From Posidonia oceanica (lineage: Eukaryota > Streptophyta > Magnoliopsida > Alismatales > Posidoniaceae), in the NCBI GenBank assembly GCA_037176725.1, contig JAZBRS010000049.1, positions 19,176,001 to 19,240,000 of the forward strand: DNA of 64,000 nucleotides, read 5' to 3'. This document shows, piece by piece, positions 1 through 11,626 of the stretch (position 1 is the stretch's first letter; every line of letters starts with the position of its first letter). The notes under the pieces are model-generated. The model saw nothing but the letters and a program-made list of their open reading frames with translations, made no database searches and was not told where the DNA came from. A program made the translations under genes and the position numbers.

Positions 1-3000
1 ACTGCACCTGCTGCATTCCTGGAGGTGTGGATGCTGAAGCGGGCTGAGCCGCGCTGCTGACTGTATTGATTAACTGCCCCTCCAGAGATAGGGATAGTGG
101 CACTGATGTTTCTGTGACCGCTGGTAGCAGGCTTGGTTCTGCCAGAAGGAGTGTCTCTGACTCCTGCACTGCTGCTGTCTGTACTTGGGAAGCTGATGTG
201 GCTGCAAAAGAGTGGGAACTTGCCAGTTCTGCCACAGGGCCTGCTGAGTTGCCTGCTGTTTCTGCCAGAGGAAGAGCTGAATAGATTGACTGTGTGGCCT
301 CTGCTCTGATCACTGTTTCTGCTGTGCTGGTTGGGACTGCCTCTGTTGTACCAGACTGCTCCTCATCCGAGTAGTAGTCCTCAACACACACCCAATCCTC
401 TGTCGGTACCGTGTCTTGATCGTCGGATGATCCCAGGGTTCCTGCACTGGTAAAGTTAGTGAGGTCTCTGGGAATGGCTGATTGTGGATTGTTGAGCTGA
501 GAGCAGTGATCTTCGTTGGTCTTGGGCTCGTAGCCGAGGCCTTCAGATTTCCTTCGCTCCACTGCTACGATCGGCTCTGCGATCCCCTGGCCGTGACGCC
601 CGAGCGGCGTACCCTTTATGTAACCCCACCTGTGACATACATTCTCGACCATTCGAAAGGGGTTGCTGTGAACGGTCAAGGAGTTGACACGTTCAAGATC
701 AGGAATGAAGTTAACCAGCTCACACCGATTAACGCGATATAGGGCTTCAGAAGTCTCGGGGTCAAACGGGATAGATTGTGAAGACACGGGGGAGACTGCT
801 TCGATCCGCTCCTTCTCAAAGTTCTCCGCCATGACGACGATGACATCGTCGCCGCGACGGTACTTTATCATTCGATGGAGGGTCGAAGGAAGGACCTGAT
901 GCTTGTGGAGCCAAGGGCGCCCAAGCAGAAGATTGAAGTTCGGCTGCAAGTCGACGACATAGAATTCTACGTCGAAGTCAACCGGGCCAATAGCAAGAGG
1001 AATAATCAGGACCCCTAGAGCGTCATGGTGAGTGTTGTCAAAGGCTGTCATTCCCTTCACGGCTGGCGTGATGTCCTCGGCTTTGAATCCGAGCTTGGTT
1101 GCTGTACGCAAGGGGCAGACGTTAAGGCCTGACCCATTATCAACCAGTGTTAGGGGAACGCGAAAGTTTTTGAACTGCATCGTGATGAACAGGGGCTGGT
1201 TATGATTAATCCCCGCCGGAGGCAGCTCATCGCTCGTAAAAGAGATGACCTGGGGCTCCGCAATCAACCCAACCATGCTCTCCAAGGCAGAAGGCTCAAT
1301 GGACTGGGACACACGGGCAGCCTGGAACACACGAAGAAAAGCCTCGCGGTGTTCGGCAGAGGTGTGGATCAAGTCCCAGATAGAAATGTCGGCTTTGACC
1401 TTCTTAAGCTGGGAGGTCAAGTCGGCTTTAGGTTGGCTCCTTCTAGCAACTGGAGGGGTGATTCTAGCAGGTTCTAAGGGGGTAGTGGCAGGAAGCTGGG
1501 TTACTACAGGTTGGGTAGGGATTTGGCTAGTTACAGGCTGATCTGGAGTTGGATCTACTATGGTTTGGCCAGAGGGTGGGGGCATAACAGGTCTAGGGTG
1601 AGTTGGCCTAATTGCCGGTGTTGGGGGCCTGTAAACCCTCCCCGATCGCGTTACTTCCGCGCACATCTCTGTGGCGTAGCTGTAAGGGACGCGATGGGTG
1701 TCCAGGGTCAAATCAATGACGACTGGAGCACGTGCTGCGAGCACAGGAGGGGTTACAGGGGGACCTACGGGGTACTGAGGTCTCTCTAATGGGCATGGTT
1801 GTTGGGGTGGGAAGGCTGAGGCAAGTTGAGGTCTGCCTAGAAGGTGTAGCTGAGGTCGCCCTAAGAGGTGAATGGGGGAACTAGGCTGGGCTCTAGCTAG
1901 GAGGTGCACAGGGGATTGAGCCTGGGGAAGCACGGTGGGAGGCGCGAGAGGGCGCTCCGGCCTGGCACGCGGTCGGATCAGGTGAATTCCCGACTCGGAG
2001 CCGGCAACTGCCGCGAGATAGAGACTGACTGGGAAAGGCTCAGAGATGTCAGAGATGAGATCAGAAGGGTCTACTACAGAGGTAGCAGGCCCAGAAGGAA
2101 AGACAGAGTGGATGCCTGAGGTTCCCGCCCCTCCCGGATAAGAGTGCTCCGGTAAAGGTTGGCGGACGATGCCAGGATGCGGGGGAACAGCTGAGTGTGC
2201 AGATGCATGAGTGTGTGCTTGAGTGGATGCCTCGTGCGTGTCGATCACAATCGTTCCCGATTCGATCAAGTCCTGAATAGCGTTCCGCAGGGAGAAGCAA
2301 TTGTCCGTCGAATGCCCGACACTTCGATGGAAATTGCAGAAGAGGTCCGACCTAAACCAATGCGGCAGAGGGCTTGGCGGCAGACGAACCTCCGGGAACT
2401 TCAGGAGCGATGCAACCTTTGGCAAGATGGCCGTGAGTGGTTCCACCAGTGGGGTGAAACTACGCCTCTTAATGGGTGGCCTTCTTTGCCTTGGGTGCGA
2501 GCCTTGCTGAACCGGTGCGGCAGGATAGACCGGTCTAGCAGTGGTAGTGATGTGTGGTGTGTGTGGATTCCTAGGTGCAGGAGCGTACACCATTTGTGCT
2601 GGGGCAGGCCGGGATGGCAAGCGAACAGGCACAGCAGGGGAGTCGACGAATGCAACAGTGGGTTTCGGCGAATCCTTCCTCTTCGGGCGGTTGTTGCTGC
2701 TGCCGTTGTTGTTGTTGTTGGAGGCGCTGCTGTTGGCACTGTTACTGCTTATCACTGCCTGCTTAGCGAACGCAGAGAGAGCCGAGAAGTTGCCACTCCG
2801 CAAAGAACTCTCCACGCGCGCTCTAGCTCTGATGAGTGCCGCAAAAGTAGTGACCGATTGGATGCTAAGCAGAGCTCCGAGAGACGGCTGCGCCCCTTTG
2901 ATAACGATCTCGATAGACTCCTCGTCAGAGGGTCTATCTCGAACCTGAGAGGCAAGGGCGCGCCAGCGGCCGACATACTCCCCGAACGGCTCGCCAGGAT

Positions 3001-4350
3001 TCTGCTTTATTGCGATCAAGTCCGCCCTCTTTGGGACCAGATCGAGGTTGAAGGAGTATTGCTCCAGGAACGCCTGACTGAGGTCGTTCCAAGTCTTGAT
3101 GGCTGACATATCAAGTGATGTGAACCACTTGAGTGCTGGCCCGGTCAAACTCTTCTGGAACAAGCGGATCAGCAACCTCTCGTCAGCCTGAAGCTGAGCG
3201 AGATCACCGCAATACGCCTTCAAGTGTGCTACGGGGCAGCCCCTACCATTATACTTCTCGAAGTCCGGGATCTTGAATTTCGGAGGGAGTACCGCCTCTG
3301 GAAAGCAGCAGAGGTCCCGAAATTGGTAGGTCTGGTGCTCAGTACCCTGCACTAGTCGTAGTGCCTTCTCCAAGACGTCCATCCGGTTATTGATGGGGTC
3401 TGGGATTGCTGCTGTAGGAGAGGGATCAGCAGGGGTAGCGAGCACATACGCCGAATGGGTCGCACCTAAGTGCTCCTCCGGATCTACCATAGCATCGCCT
3501 GGTGGAGCAACGGGATGGCCGGCGTATCCGTGCTGGGGACTGTGTATGCAGGAGTGTATGCAGGATGCTGGACCTGATGCAGAGGAGAAGAGTAGATGCC
3601 ATGCTGTGCTGTGATAGGGGCAGGATGACGGAGCACCAGTTGCTGTACAGGCGGAGTGCCAGACAGCGAGCCAGTGAGGTACTGGGCTCCAGCCGGTCCA
3701 AAGGACTGACCACCAGAGGGAAGTGGAGCATGCTGTGCTAAGTGTTGTGCAGCAGGAGGCGGTAAACGGGCCCCCTTCGTCGGAACCATGAGCAGTTGAG
3801 ACGATGGTCGAGGCGGAGGTGTGGAGGTCGATGCATGGAATGCGGGAACTGGCCTCAGAGGAACCTCAGGAACGACAGGAATAGAGGAAGGACGAACTGA
3901 TAGAGCCATGCCCTGCAGTCTCTGGGCAAGCTCGATCAGGTGCTGGTACTGCGCCTCGGGCGTCTCGCCAATGGGGACGCTGAAGTGCAGTGCTGGCGAA
4001 GGCTGAGAAACAAGTGGCACGGACACAGACTGTCCGGTAGGAAAGGATTCTACAGCAAAGGTCGCAGCGACGGTGGAAGGGATGTCGAAAGCGACGTATC
4101 CCTGGGATGGAGGGGGCAGTGGTGTCTCCGAAACGCGAGTAACGGTCGTCAAGATGGATTCGGCGACCGGATCCGGAGGAAGAGATGCTTGCCACTGTCC
4201 CGGGACGTACTGAGAACCTAGAGACGTCAGGGGAGGAAACCCTGGCATTGGAGGGGGAACAAGAGGGACAGAAGGAGCAACCGGAGGGGCCGGAATGGAA
4301 ACACCCTCCGTGGCAGGAATGAAAAGAGGCTCACTAACGTACTGGGCCAT
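1..4350 (-). pseudogene. A1 gag-protease-linker, one frameshift, truncated by the window
   Basis: Gag starts with ATG at 4350 (MAQYVSEPLF). The frame is open to about 3540, where a run of five Gs (compare A2 and B) has become four, so the first frame ends at 3484. In the shifted frame I find none of the stops that break A2, and the frame appears open to position 1. Order along the minus strand: proline-rich N terminus, Retrotrans_gag-like domain (about 3330-2800), a CHHC knuckle near 2340-2295 (CNFH...GH...C), proline-rich linker, protease DNGS at about 1141-1130 and LLLGRPWL near 940, then a G-patch-like stretch and an acidic linker towards RT. Gag packages the RNA; the protease cleaves the polyprotein. 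Gag, protease and linker are apparently one frame without an intron. Confidence 0.75.
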
Positions 4351-5661
4351 TGCTGACCTAGATCGCGTGAGAATAGGGCTGCGACGAGTGTTCAAGCGGT
4401 GAGTCCTAAGAGGAGCTATCGTCACAAATGTGGATAGCTCAGAGGGGGAATGGTCGCGGATGAAGTCGCAAAAGGGGTGTCAACGGGGGTCGATACTCGA
4501 GCTCTAGCAAAGGGAAACTCGCTATACCGATCACGCTGACACAACAAAAGGAGATTAGCGTTAGAAACTAAAAGATGAATGCAAATGAGTTAGTTAAATG
4601 GCATGAATGATATGCATGCTTTCTAGTATGCCCCCCTCACCTAACTAGTGTTTCCTAGCAAGGTTGTCTACTCCGGGTATCCCTGGGTGTACGGGTCACC
4701 GACTCAGGTCAGAAAAGTAGGTTCCCTGTCTAACTCCCGGCCCAAAGCTCAGGAAACGACAAGGTGGTGCGTTGGTGGCCTCTACCCTGCCAAAGCGTGG
4801 GTGGTACCCTCTACTAACACCGACACGACCCCCGGACGAGGGGGGACAGACCGACTAACTCGTGCCATGCCCAAAGCGGTGGAACAAGAAGCCGGGACCG
4901 TCCTTCGCAGACTAATAGGTGGACTCAGATGAGAAGAATGCATGCCCTATATGATGCTTATGCAAATGCTTAAAGTCTTTTATCTTGCACATTTTATTAA
5001 CCAGAGGGAGTGATGGGTTGTTCAGAGTCTCTAGTTGCTCCTAGGAGTTCTTTTTACTTGCGGTTTTTAGTTAATCATGGGGAGAGCAAACAAGTTTCTA
5101 CTATCCTAGGCATGGTATGTGCGAAAGGGAAGAAAATCATTTAAGCATGGCAGGCAGACAATCATACAACACAACAAAAGGCAAGTGCATGGCATGTGCA
5201 GGTGTTTGTGAGCATAATGGTGAAGAAAAAAAACATTCATCGAGTCAAAAGGCATGTATGCAAGGCATGTGCGTGCGTAGTGACATAGCAAAGGTGTAAA
5301 AGAAGCATTCAACATTCAAAAAGCATGTATTGTTGACAAACAAGTATGTAGACATGCAATGTGCGATAACTAAAGCAGTAATAAGCAAGTAAGGCAAGGA
5401 AAATAAAGACAAATAAGTTGTAAAGGAAGTAAGAGCATAAGCAAGACAATAAGTAAATAAACAAGTAGAGAAGCAAAGCCAAGCGAAAGGGAGCGCAAAC
5501 CGAGGCGAAAGGGGTGCAAAACCTAGGCAAAGTAGCCACAAAGCGACTTTCTAGGCGTTTGCACAGAAAAACGAGCAAAGCAGACAAAGAAGGCACACAA
5601 GGCAGGCAAAACTGCGAAAACAGGCGAGCGAAAAGCCGAGAACGAAAGCCGGAGTCTAGCA
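4351..5661 (-). other. Untranslated leader of A1 between PBS and gag
   Basis: About 1.3 kb with no plausible ORF. It contains a conserved block at about 4630-4930 that is also found in A2 (about 26670-26990) and in B (about 42210-42530). Dimerisation or packaging signals are expected here; none can be proven from sequence alone. Confidence 0.5.
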
Positions 5662-5679
5662 TCCCCAGCAGAGTCGCCA
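5662..5679 (-). promoter_or_regulatory. Primer binding site of A1
   Basis: TGGCGACTCTGCTGGGGA on the minus strand, one base after the LTR end. From memory this resembles the primer site of Ogre/Tat elements, reported as a tRNA-Arg type; I could not check it against a tRNA set. Confidence 0.75.
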
Positions 5680-6354
5680 CTGTAGCGATCCCGATCGGAA
5701 TCAGGCTCGCTGTTTAGCGGCGATTGGATCCGAGGAAGAGGCTCGACTCGAAAACACTTGAAATCGAGGAGAAAAGAGAAAGATAAGACAAATCAGAGTC
5801 GCCACCATGTCTATTAACGGGAGACAAGGAAAATCGGGGGAAATGCGTGAATTAACACGCAAAACCAAGCAAGAAATGCAAAGCAAAGCAATGCAAAGGA
5901 AACAAATGCAAATACATGCAAATGAGATGACTCTAGCCTAGGATAAGGGCAGTATGGTCATTGCGGGCCAAAAGACAGGGCAAGGACTCCTGTTACGTGC
6001 GGGGAAGGTGTTAGGCACCCCCGACACGCCCGAAAATCGGTCTTTCTAGGCTTACGCTCGCATACGCAGGGAAATGCAGGATTGAATGCCTATGTGCCTA
6101 TGAATGCCTAAATGAATGCTCAAGGTGTGCTCTAAGTAGAGAGATGCAGGGCAAGGAAGTAAACGTGCTGTCTAAGTGCTCAGCTAGCTGTCTGTGTTCC
6201 GGACCGGGCGAAAACCTAGCTCGTGAGAACTCCAGGCAGTAAGCATCACAGCCCTACATGCAAATGCAAGCGAAAAAGCAAAACAACGGTAAAACCATGC
6301 AATGCAATCGACATGCAAGAGAAAACGGCGTAAAACACGCAAAACGAGGCGAAA

Positions 6355-6570
6355 AACAAGAAAGTGCGCAAAACGGTGCAAAAAGACAAGATCGGCACGC
6401 AAAACGGGCGAGAAAGCAAGGCGGCATGCAAATCGGTGCAAAAGGCGATGACGGGCACGCAAAACTGTGCCAAAAACAGGGCGAGCGCACAAAACGACGC
6501 GAAAGACAAAGCAGGCACGCAAAACGGTGCCAAAACGAGAACGAGCACGCAAAACGGTGCCAAATCAGCG
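6355..6570 (-). repeat. 30-bp minisatellite in U5 (central LTR)
   Basis: About eight units built on GGCACCGTTTTGCGTGCC (minus strand), spaced about 30 bp. Equivalent arrays lie at about 28398-28612, 40617-40830 and 59112-59345. Translations of it in any frame are low-complexity artefacts. Confidence 0.75.
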
Positions 6571-7015
6571 AGACAAAACCTCAGAAAGCTGTGCGAATGC
6601 AAATGCAAGGAAAAGATTAGAAGCAGTAAAAGGAGAAGCAGAACAGCGCATGTGTGAGAACAGGCGCTGTTCGGGGCCACACAGAGTAGGTGTGAAGACC
6701 TACAAAGGGGAGAGTGAGCAAACGGGGGGATTACCACCTCTTTTGCGACCATTTCCCATTGAACCGTTCCACGGTGTGTCTCGCTTGCTGCCCAAAGCTC
6801 GCGATGCGATCGGATCGTGGAAAAAGGGGAAGAAAGTCACATTAAGTAGTAAATCCAAGGAAAACTCAACACAAAACACATGGAGAAACGTGAAATGGAG
6901 ATCTGAGTTGATAGACAAGAAGAGGAGGCCCTATTCTACATGTTTAAAGAAACAAAAATCGAAAACGAGGAAAACTATGCAAACGGCATGCAAATGAATG
7001 CAATGCAGGGGTTTA

Positions 7016-7030
7016 GGAGGACATACCTGG
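7016..7030 (-). promoter_or_regulatory. Conserved splice-donor-like site in the LTR leader (central LTR)
   Basis: Minus strand TTTCCAG/GTATGTCC with GTATGT at 7026-7021, close to the ideal plant 5' splice site. The same string occurs at the equivalent place in the A2 5' LTR (29069-29064) and in both B LTRs (40154, 58649). Splicing is predicted, not shown. Confidence 0.4.
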
Positions 7031-7369
7031 AAATCCTGGAGCCTGATCTGAGATCTGCTTGATCCATGCTGAAGATCGCTTTGCTGTGGTCACCTGGGCA
7101 GCTTGCTTGAGAAGATCCAACGGCCGGATTGGAGGATATCGCAGCTTCAAGGCAGGAAGGCCAGAACAGGGGAGAAGAGCAGATCTAGGTGTTTAGGAGG
7201 TCCTAGGGGTGTGCAAAAGGTCCTCCCAAGTGAAAGGGAGCTAAAGGGACTTAGTGTGTGTAAAGGGATGCTAAATGCAAAGCTAAATGAATGCAGAATG
7301 CATGCACAAGCAAGAAGAAACAAGGGGAACAAACTTGGAAAAACAGGAATTCAAAAGCATTTTTGAAAA

Positions 7370-8060
7370 AGCAAAGGGGCTAAAATGCAAATTTTCACAA
7401 AAGATGGGGTCCACAGAGGAGGATTTTGAAAACAGGAGAAGGCAGAGGGTCATTTTACAAAAGACTGGGCTCAGAAAGCTAATTTGAAAAGAGGGTATGC
7501 ATTGGAAGAAGTTTTGAAAACAAAAAGAAATCAGAATGCAATTTTGGAAAAAAACTGGGGTCTAAAGTGCAAATTTTCCAGAAAACAGGGTTCTGGGGAG
7601 TCTAGGGATGCAAATGGAGGGTCTACATGCAATTTTGTAAGCATAGGAGCTAAGATGTATTTTTAGGGGCAAAATAGTCTTTTTACATGGTTTTTAAAAG
7701 ATGCAAGGACCTATGTGTGATTTTTGGATCATGCAAGGGTCAAATATGCAATTTAATAAGCAAAATATGCGCTGAAAACACTGACTGGACTGACATGCAA
7801 TTTTTACAAAATGTAGGGTTGAAAATGCAATGCAATATGCAAAAATGCATGCAAAAGACTACTGTGCATTTAAAAAGGACCTATATGCAAAAAACAGAAA
7901 ACAGGGGAGAGAAAATGCAATGCATCAAGCAAAAATTAAAAATAAAACTTAAGTTCTACAGTGCAGAGGACCAGACAGCAAAAATGAGAAAAAATGGGGA
8001 CACAGATTGCAATATTATAAGGCAAAATTAACACATTAAAATTAAATAAACTACTGCAGG
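7370..8060 (-). repeat. Degenerate GCATTTAGGTCC box array in the LTR leader (central LTR)
   Basis: Irregularly spaced boxes, read on the plus strand as GGACCTATATGCAA, GGGTCTAAAGTGCAAA, GGTCAAATATGCAA and similar, each followed by an A- or T-run. The same arrangement occupies about 29410-30100 (A2), 39040-39900 and 57540-58390 (B), and 61545-62930 (C). Individual boxes are diverged, so the array is old. Confidence 0.55.
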
Positions 8061-9697
8061 ACTCAGATGCTAAAATGAAGAACAGAAGGGCTAAACTTAA
8101 ACTTTTTATAACTAGGAAGCACAGTAAATGGACTAAACTGGAAATACTAAAAACTATAAACAGATCATGCGATTTAATATGATTTCCATTCAAAAATAAC
8201 AGCAGATTAAATGAAATAAGGACTGGAATGTAAAATGACAGAAACTTGGACTAGATATGCAATATTCACCAAAAAACTATAGCCAGAGAAAAATAAAACA
8301 ACAGTAGAAGGCCGACGGCCGTGGGTACTGTAGCAGCAAGCTGCCAGCGCCCGCGACCGCCGGCACAGGGATGCTGGAGGCGTGCAGACCGGCGGGAGAG
8401 CTGCTCCTGCTCCGGGCGGAAGTCGGACGACGATCGGCGGAGGTCGACGCGGCCTGGAACGGACTGGAGCGGTCGCCGGAGTTCCACAGAGTTTCAGAAG
8501 GTTTGTCCGGCCGATTGACACAGCGACGCTGCGCTCTGAAGACCGGAGAACACTCCTGAGGTTCGTGCGAACCCGAGGGGATTGCTGGAGGCGCGTTCCG
8601 CTGGCCGGAGCGACGTGAAGACCGGGAGAGCTCGCCTGAGAAGACGATCTGACCGGAGCTGGTAATCGGAGCAGGAGGGCCGGGATCCTATTTCTAAGGG
8701 GCGGAGAAGCAGCACGGGAAGAAAAGAAGACTAAGGGAGTAAAGAATCACCTGAACCCGCGTCTGAGTCGTCCTCCCGACGTCAATGGCTTCAGCAGTCG
8801 CCGGTGGAGGTCGTCCGGCCGCTGCGGGCGTCGTCAGCTGCTCGCGAAGGCTGGAGCTGCTTCAGAACATTCCTCCGGTGCTTCCCAGACGATCGGATGG
8901 AAGCTTCAGAGCTCAGGCGGCGATTCGGCACTTTGTGGGTTCAGACAGATGGCTGGAGGACGGAGGGGTTGTTCGCTGCACGTCGGACTGGATGGGACCC
9001 TCCGGGAGGTTGCTGGGGGTCCGGTGAGGGGTTCTGGATGATTGGATTATGGTTCTGGAGAGTGTAGATGGAGATTGAAGGTTGGTCTGATTTCTGGTCC
9101 GAAGGAGGGGTAAGTGTTTGTGGTGAAGATTTCGGTCTGTGGTAGGGGAGAAGGCTAAAGACTGGGTGCTTCGGGAAGGTGGATGTCTGGTGATTATCTG
9201 GGTGGAGTTTGATGGGAAGTGGTGGACTGGAGCGATGGGAATTGAGAAGAGAGTTAGGTTGGGTTCAGTTGGCTTTTCAGGTGGATTTCTGGGGTGATTT
9301 CAGTGGGGGAATGGCCGTGAAATGGTGGAGGAATGAAGGCTGGTTGCTGGGTGGATTTGGGGGAGCAATTGGGAGAGGAATGGAGGCTTGAAGTGGTGCT
9401 GGGTTATTGGAAAAGAAGAAGAAGGGTCTGCTGTGGATTTCAGGGGGAAAAGGAGAAGAATTGGGTTGGGAATGGCTCTGGAATGGGTGGCCTCTCTCCG
9501 GGAAGCCAAGAACTCTCTCAGGCTCTCTCCTACTGCTCTCTCTTCTCTGGAATTGGATGGTGAAGAGGAAGAAGGACGAATGGTCTCTCAGGTGGGGGAA
9601 GTTGGATTCTGGAATTGCTCTCTGGTTCGCTAACTACTGGTTCTCTTTGATTGCTCACACCGATTGCCCACCTAAGATGGTTGCCGACGAACGAAGG

Positions 9698-9703
9698 TTT
9701 ATA
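9698..9703 (-). promoter_or_regulatory. TATA box of the central LTR
   Basis: TATAAA on the minus strand about 1.9 kb into the LTR, downstream of telo-box and site II motifs and upstream of a GA/CT-rich leader. Transcription would start about 30 bp further on (near 9670), placing the U3/R border there. Inferred from position and from the matching motif in the other LTRs. Confidence 0.55.
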
Positions 9704-10163
9704 TGAGGAAGAGCTGCCAGTACGCGTGCTGGAATTTTTGAATTCAACGGCGTCGCACTGCAGCTGAAAGGAGACGGATGCCGGCGAGACGACGGGCATT
9801 GAATGCCTTCCGGAAATGGTGCTGAGACAGGAGAGAGCGGCGAGCTGCTGTAGATGAAAGGATGGAGAACTTTGAATTCGAAAAAGGAGGAGGGAAGGCT
9901 GTTGCTCGCCGCGGGAGAGAGTTGCAGAGAATCTGCGGAAGGGGCAGGAGGAAGAAGAAGGAGCGTGGGCCGAACTGCTGCGGGCCGAGAAAAAGGAGAA
10001 AGAAAAAAAAAATAAAGGAAAAAGGAAAATGGGCCGACGGGTCCAGTAAGGAAAAGGAAGAAAGAAAAAGGGAAGGAAGAAAGAAAGAAAGGGTAGAATG
10101 GGGAAATAAAATTAGTAAAAATGAACTAAAAATAAATAAAAATACTAGAAAGGTTGTGATGTG

Positions 10164-10245
10164 AATTAGGGTTTTAATTACATTTTTTAATGGCCACTTT
10201 GGGTTGATTAATGTGTTTTGGGCTTGATTAGGGTTTTAGGGTTTT
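10164..10245 (-). promoter_or_regulatory. Telo-box cluster in U3 (central LTR)
   Basis: Three AAACCCTAA-type motifs on the minus strand at about 10164-10174 and 10229-10245, upstream of GGCCCA/TGGGCC site II-like motifs near 9965 and 10030 and of the TATA box. Telo-box plus site II is a known promoter module of plant ribosomal-protein and growth genes; its role here is inference. Confidence 0.45.
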
Positions 10246-11613
10246 GGTTTTGCTTTTAATTGGTTTTCACTTGATTAAATGTTTGTTAAACCTTGTTTTA
10301 AATTGTTTTAAAAATTGTATTTCCCTTGTTGGACACTTAGGATATTGATTACGATTATTTAGAATTTATTTTTGTATTAACCAAGATTGGTTTTAGGTTT
10401 TTAAGTCTTAGTCTTCATAGGGTTTTTTCTTTCTTAAGTCTTTTAAATTATGCTTTGATTTTTACTTGTTGATTTTTCTTGAAGTTTCTAGTTAGATTTT
10501 TCTGGTTTGATAGGGTGTTTTTAAATCTTTTAAACGTGTTTTTCTTTTCCTTTTAATTAAGTTTTTAATTTGCTTTTTCTTATGTTTATTGGGTTAAGTC
10601 TTTTTGCTTCATTAATTAATTGTTTAAGTGCTTGATTTTTAATTCTTCTTATTAGGGTTTGTTTTTTAATTCTTTTGATGGGGTTTTTACTTTTGGTGGG
10701 TTTTGGTTTTATTTTAGTTTTTTCCTTGATTTTTCAGTGTTTTCTTTTGATTTGTTTTGCATTTTTTAGCTTACATGCTTGGTTTTCCTTTTAGTTTGAT
10801 TTAGTTAAGTTTAGGTTTTTAATTGCTTGTTTAATGTTTTTTAATTGTTTTTCTTAGGGTTCTGATTTGTTTCTTTTATATTTTGGGGTTATATAGATTT
10901 TTAGGGGTTTTCCTGGATTTTTGCAAAAGAGAGAAAAGGAAAGGAGAAGGAAGAAGGAAAAGGGGAGAAGAGGGAAATAAAAGGAAAAGAGATAGGTTGG
11001 AGAGAAATGATTTTTAAAATTCAGGAAAAAGGCTAAAAATAAAGTAAAAATAGGAATAAGGTAGAGAAGGGATAGAAGTACCAAGGGGGCCCACAGCCAA
11101 GCCAAAAAATGGGCAAAAGGGGATGAAAAGAGAGATGATAATCAGGAGAGAGAGAGAGGAGAGAGAAAATGATAATCCCGGAGAGAGAAAAGGATAATTT
11201 GGATGAAAGGGGGTCTTAAGAGTCTTGGAATGGGGTGAAAACTGGTGAGTGGGTAGTCTAGGGTTTGAGGTGTTGGTCTTGAAGTTTTGGTTTTGATTCT
11301 AAGAAGGTTTTGGAGGGGTTTCAAGGTGTAGAAAAAGGAGAGTTTTGCCTAGGTTTTCTAGGATTTTTGGGAATGGTCCAGGTTTGGAAATTTCTAGGTT
11401 CTTGGGTAGGCTTGTTAAGTGAGTGTTGGTGGGTTTTCCTATGGGTTTTGGTTAGGTTTTGAGCTTGGGAAGAGGGGTAAAGGCTTAGGTCAAGATGGGC
11501 TGATTTTGGAGGGTAAAGAAGAGGATTAGGGTTTGGTTTTGGGTTAGGTTTGAGTCCAGCAATCACCAGGAGGGCTCCAAGTGGTCCAAGCCTGCCAAGA
11601 TGGGGTGTCAACA

Positions 11614-11626
11614 GATGCCCCTCCCT
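11614..11626 (-). promoter_or_regulatory. Polypurine tract of A2
   Basis: AGGGAGGGGCATC on the minus strand, immediately before the TGTTGACA start of the 3' LTR. It would prime plus-strand DNA synthesis. Identical in B at 54055-54067. Confidence 0.75.

Larger units (their letters stand above)
1..11613 (-). mobile_element. Element A1: second copy of the A family in tandem with A2, cut by the window start
   Basis: Positions 1 to about 11613 repeat 22043 to about 33654 with roughly one to two per cent differences by eye. A1 consists of the shared LTR (11613-5681), PBS, leader and gag-protease. It runs off the window inside the protease-RT linker. Because A1 and A2 differ by many scattered substitutions and indels, this is not a duplicated piece of one assembly contig. 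A1 is better preserved than A2: the gag-linker-protease stops seen in A2 are absent here. Confidence 0.88.
5681..11613 (-). repeat. Shared central LTR (3' LTR of A2 and 5' LTR of A1), 5933 bp
   Basis: On the minus strand it starts TGTTGACACCCC at 11613 and ends CGCTACA at 5681. The polypurine tract of A2 abuts the 11613 end and the PBS of A1 abuts the 5681 end, so this single LTR is bounded by internal sequence on both sides. U3 is about 1.9 kb (T-rich on the plus strand, with telo-box motifs), followed by a TATA box at 9703-9698 and a leader of about 4 kb that holds GC-rich stretches, a degenerate array of GCATTTAGGTCC-like boxes (about 7370-8060) and a roughly 30-bp minisatellite (about 6355-6570). 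No convincing protein-coding ORF. Confidence 0.9.

Noticed and set aside
2195..3106. 303-codon plus-strand open frame (and its counterpart at 24352-25146)
   Set aside because: It lies antisense to the gag domain of A1/A2; its translation is Arg/Trp/Leu-rich with no motif, and gag explains the open frame.
10160..10250. Interstitial telomere repeat
   Set aside because: Only two adjacent and one separate CCCTAAA-like units within T-rich sequence; better read as telo-box promoter motifs.
1..11613. Assembly duplication of 22043-33654
   Set aside because: The copies differ by scattered substitutions and indels, including reading-frame differences, so they are separate copies.
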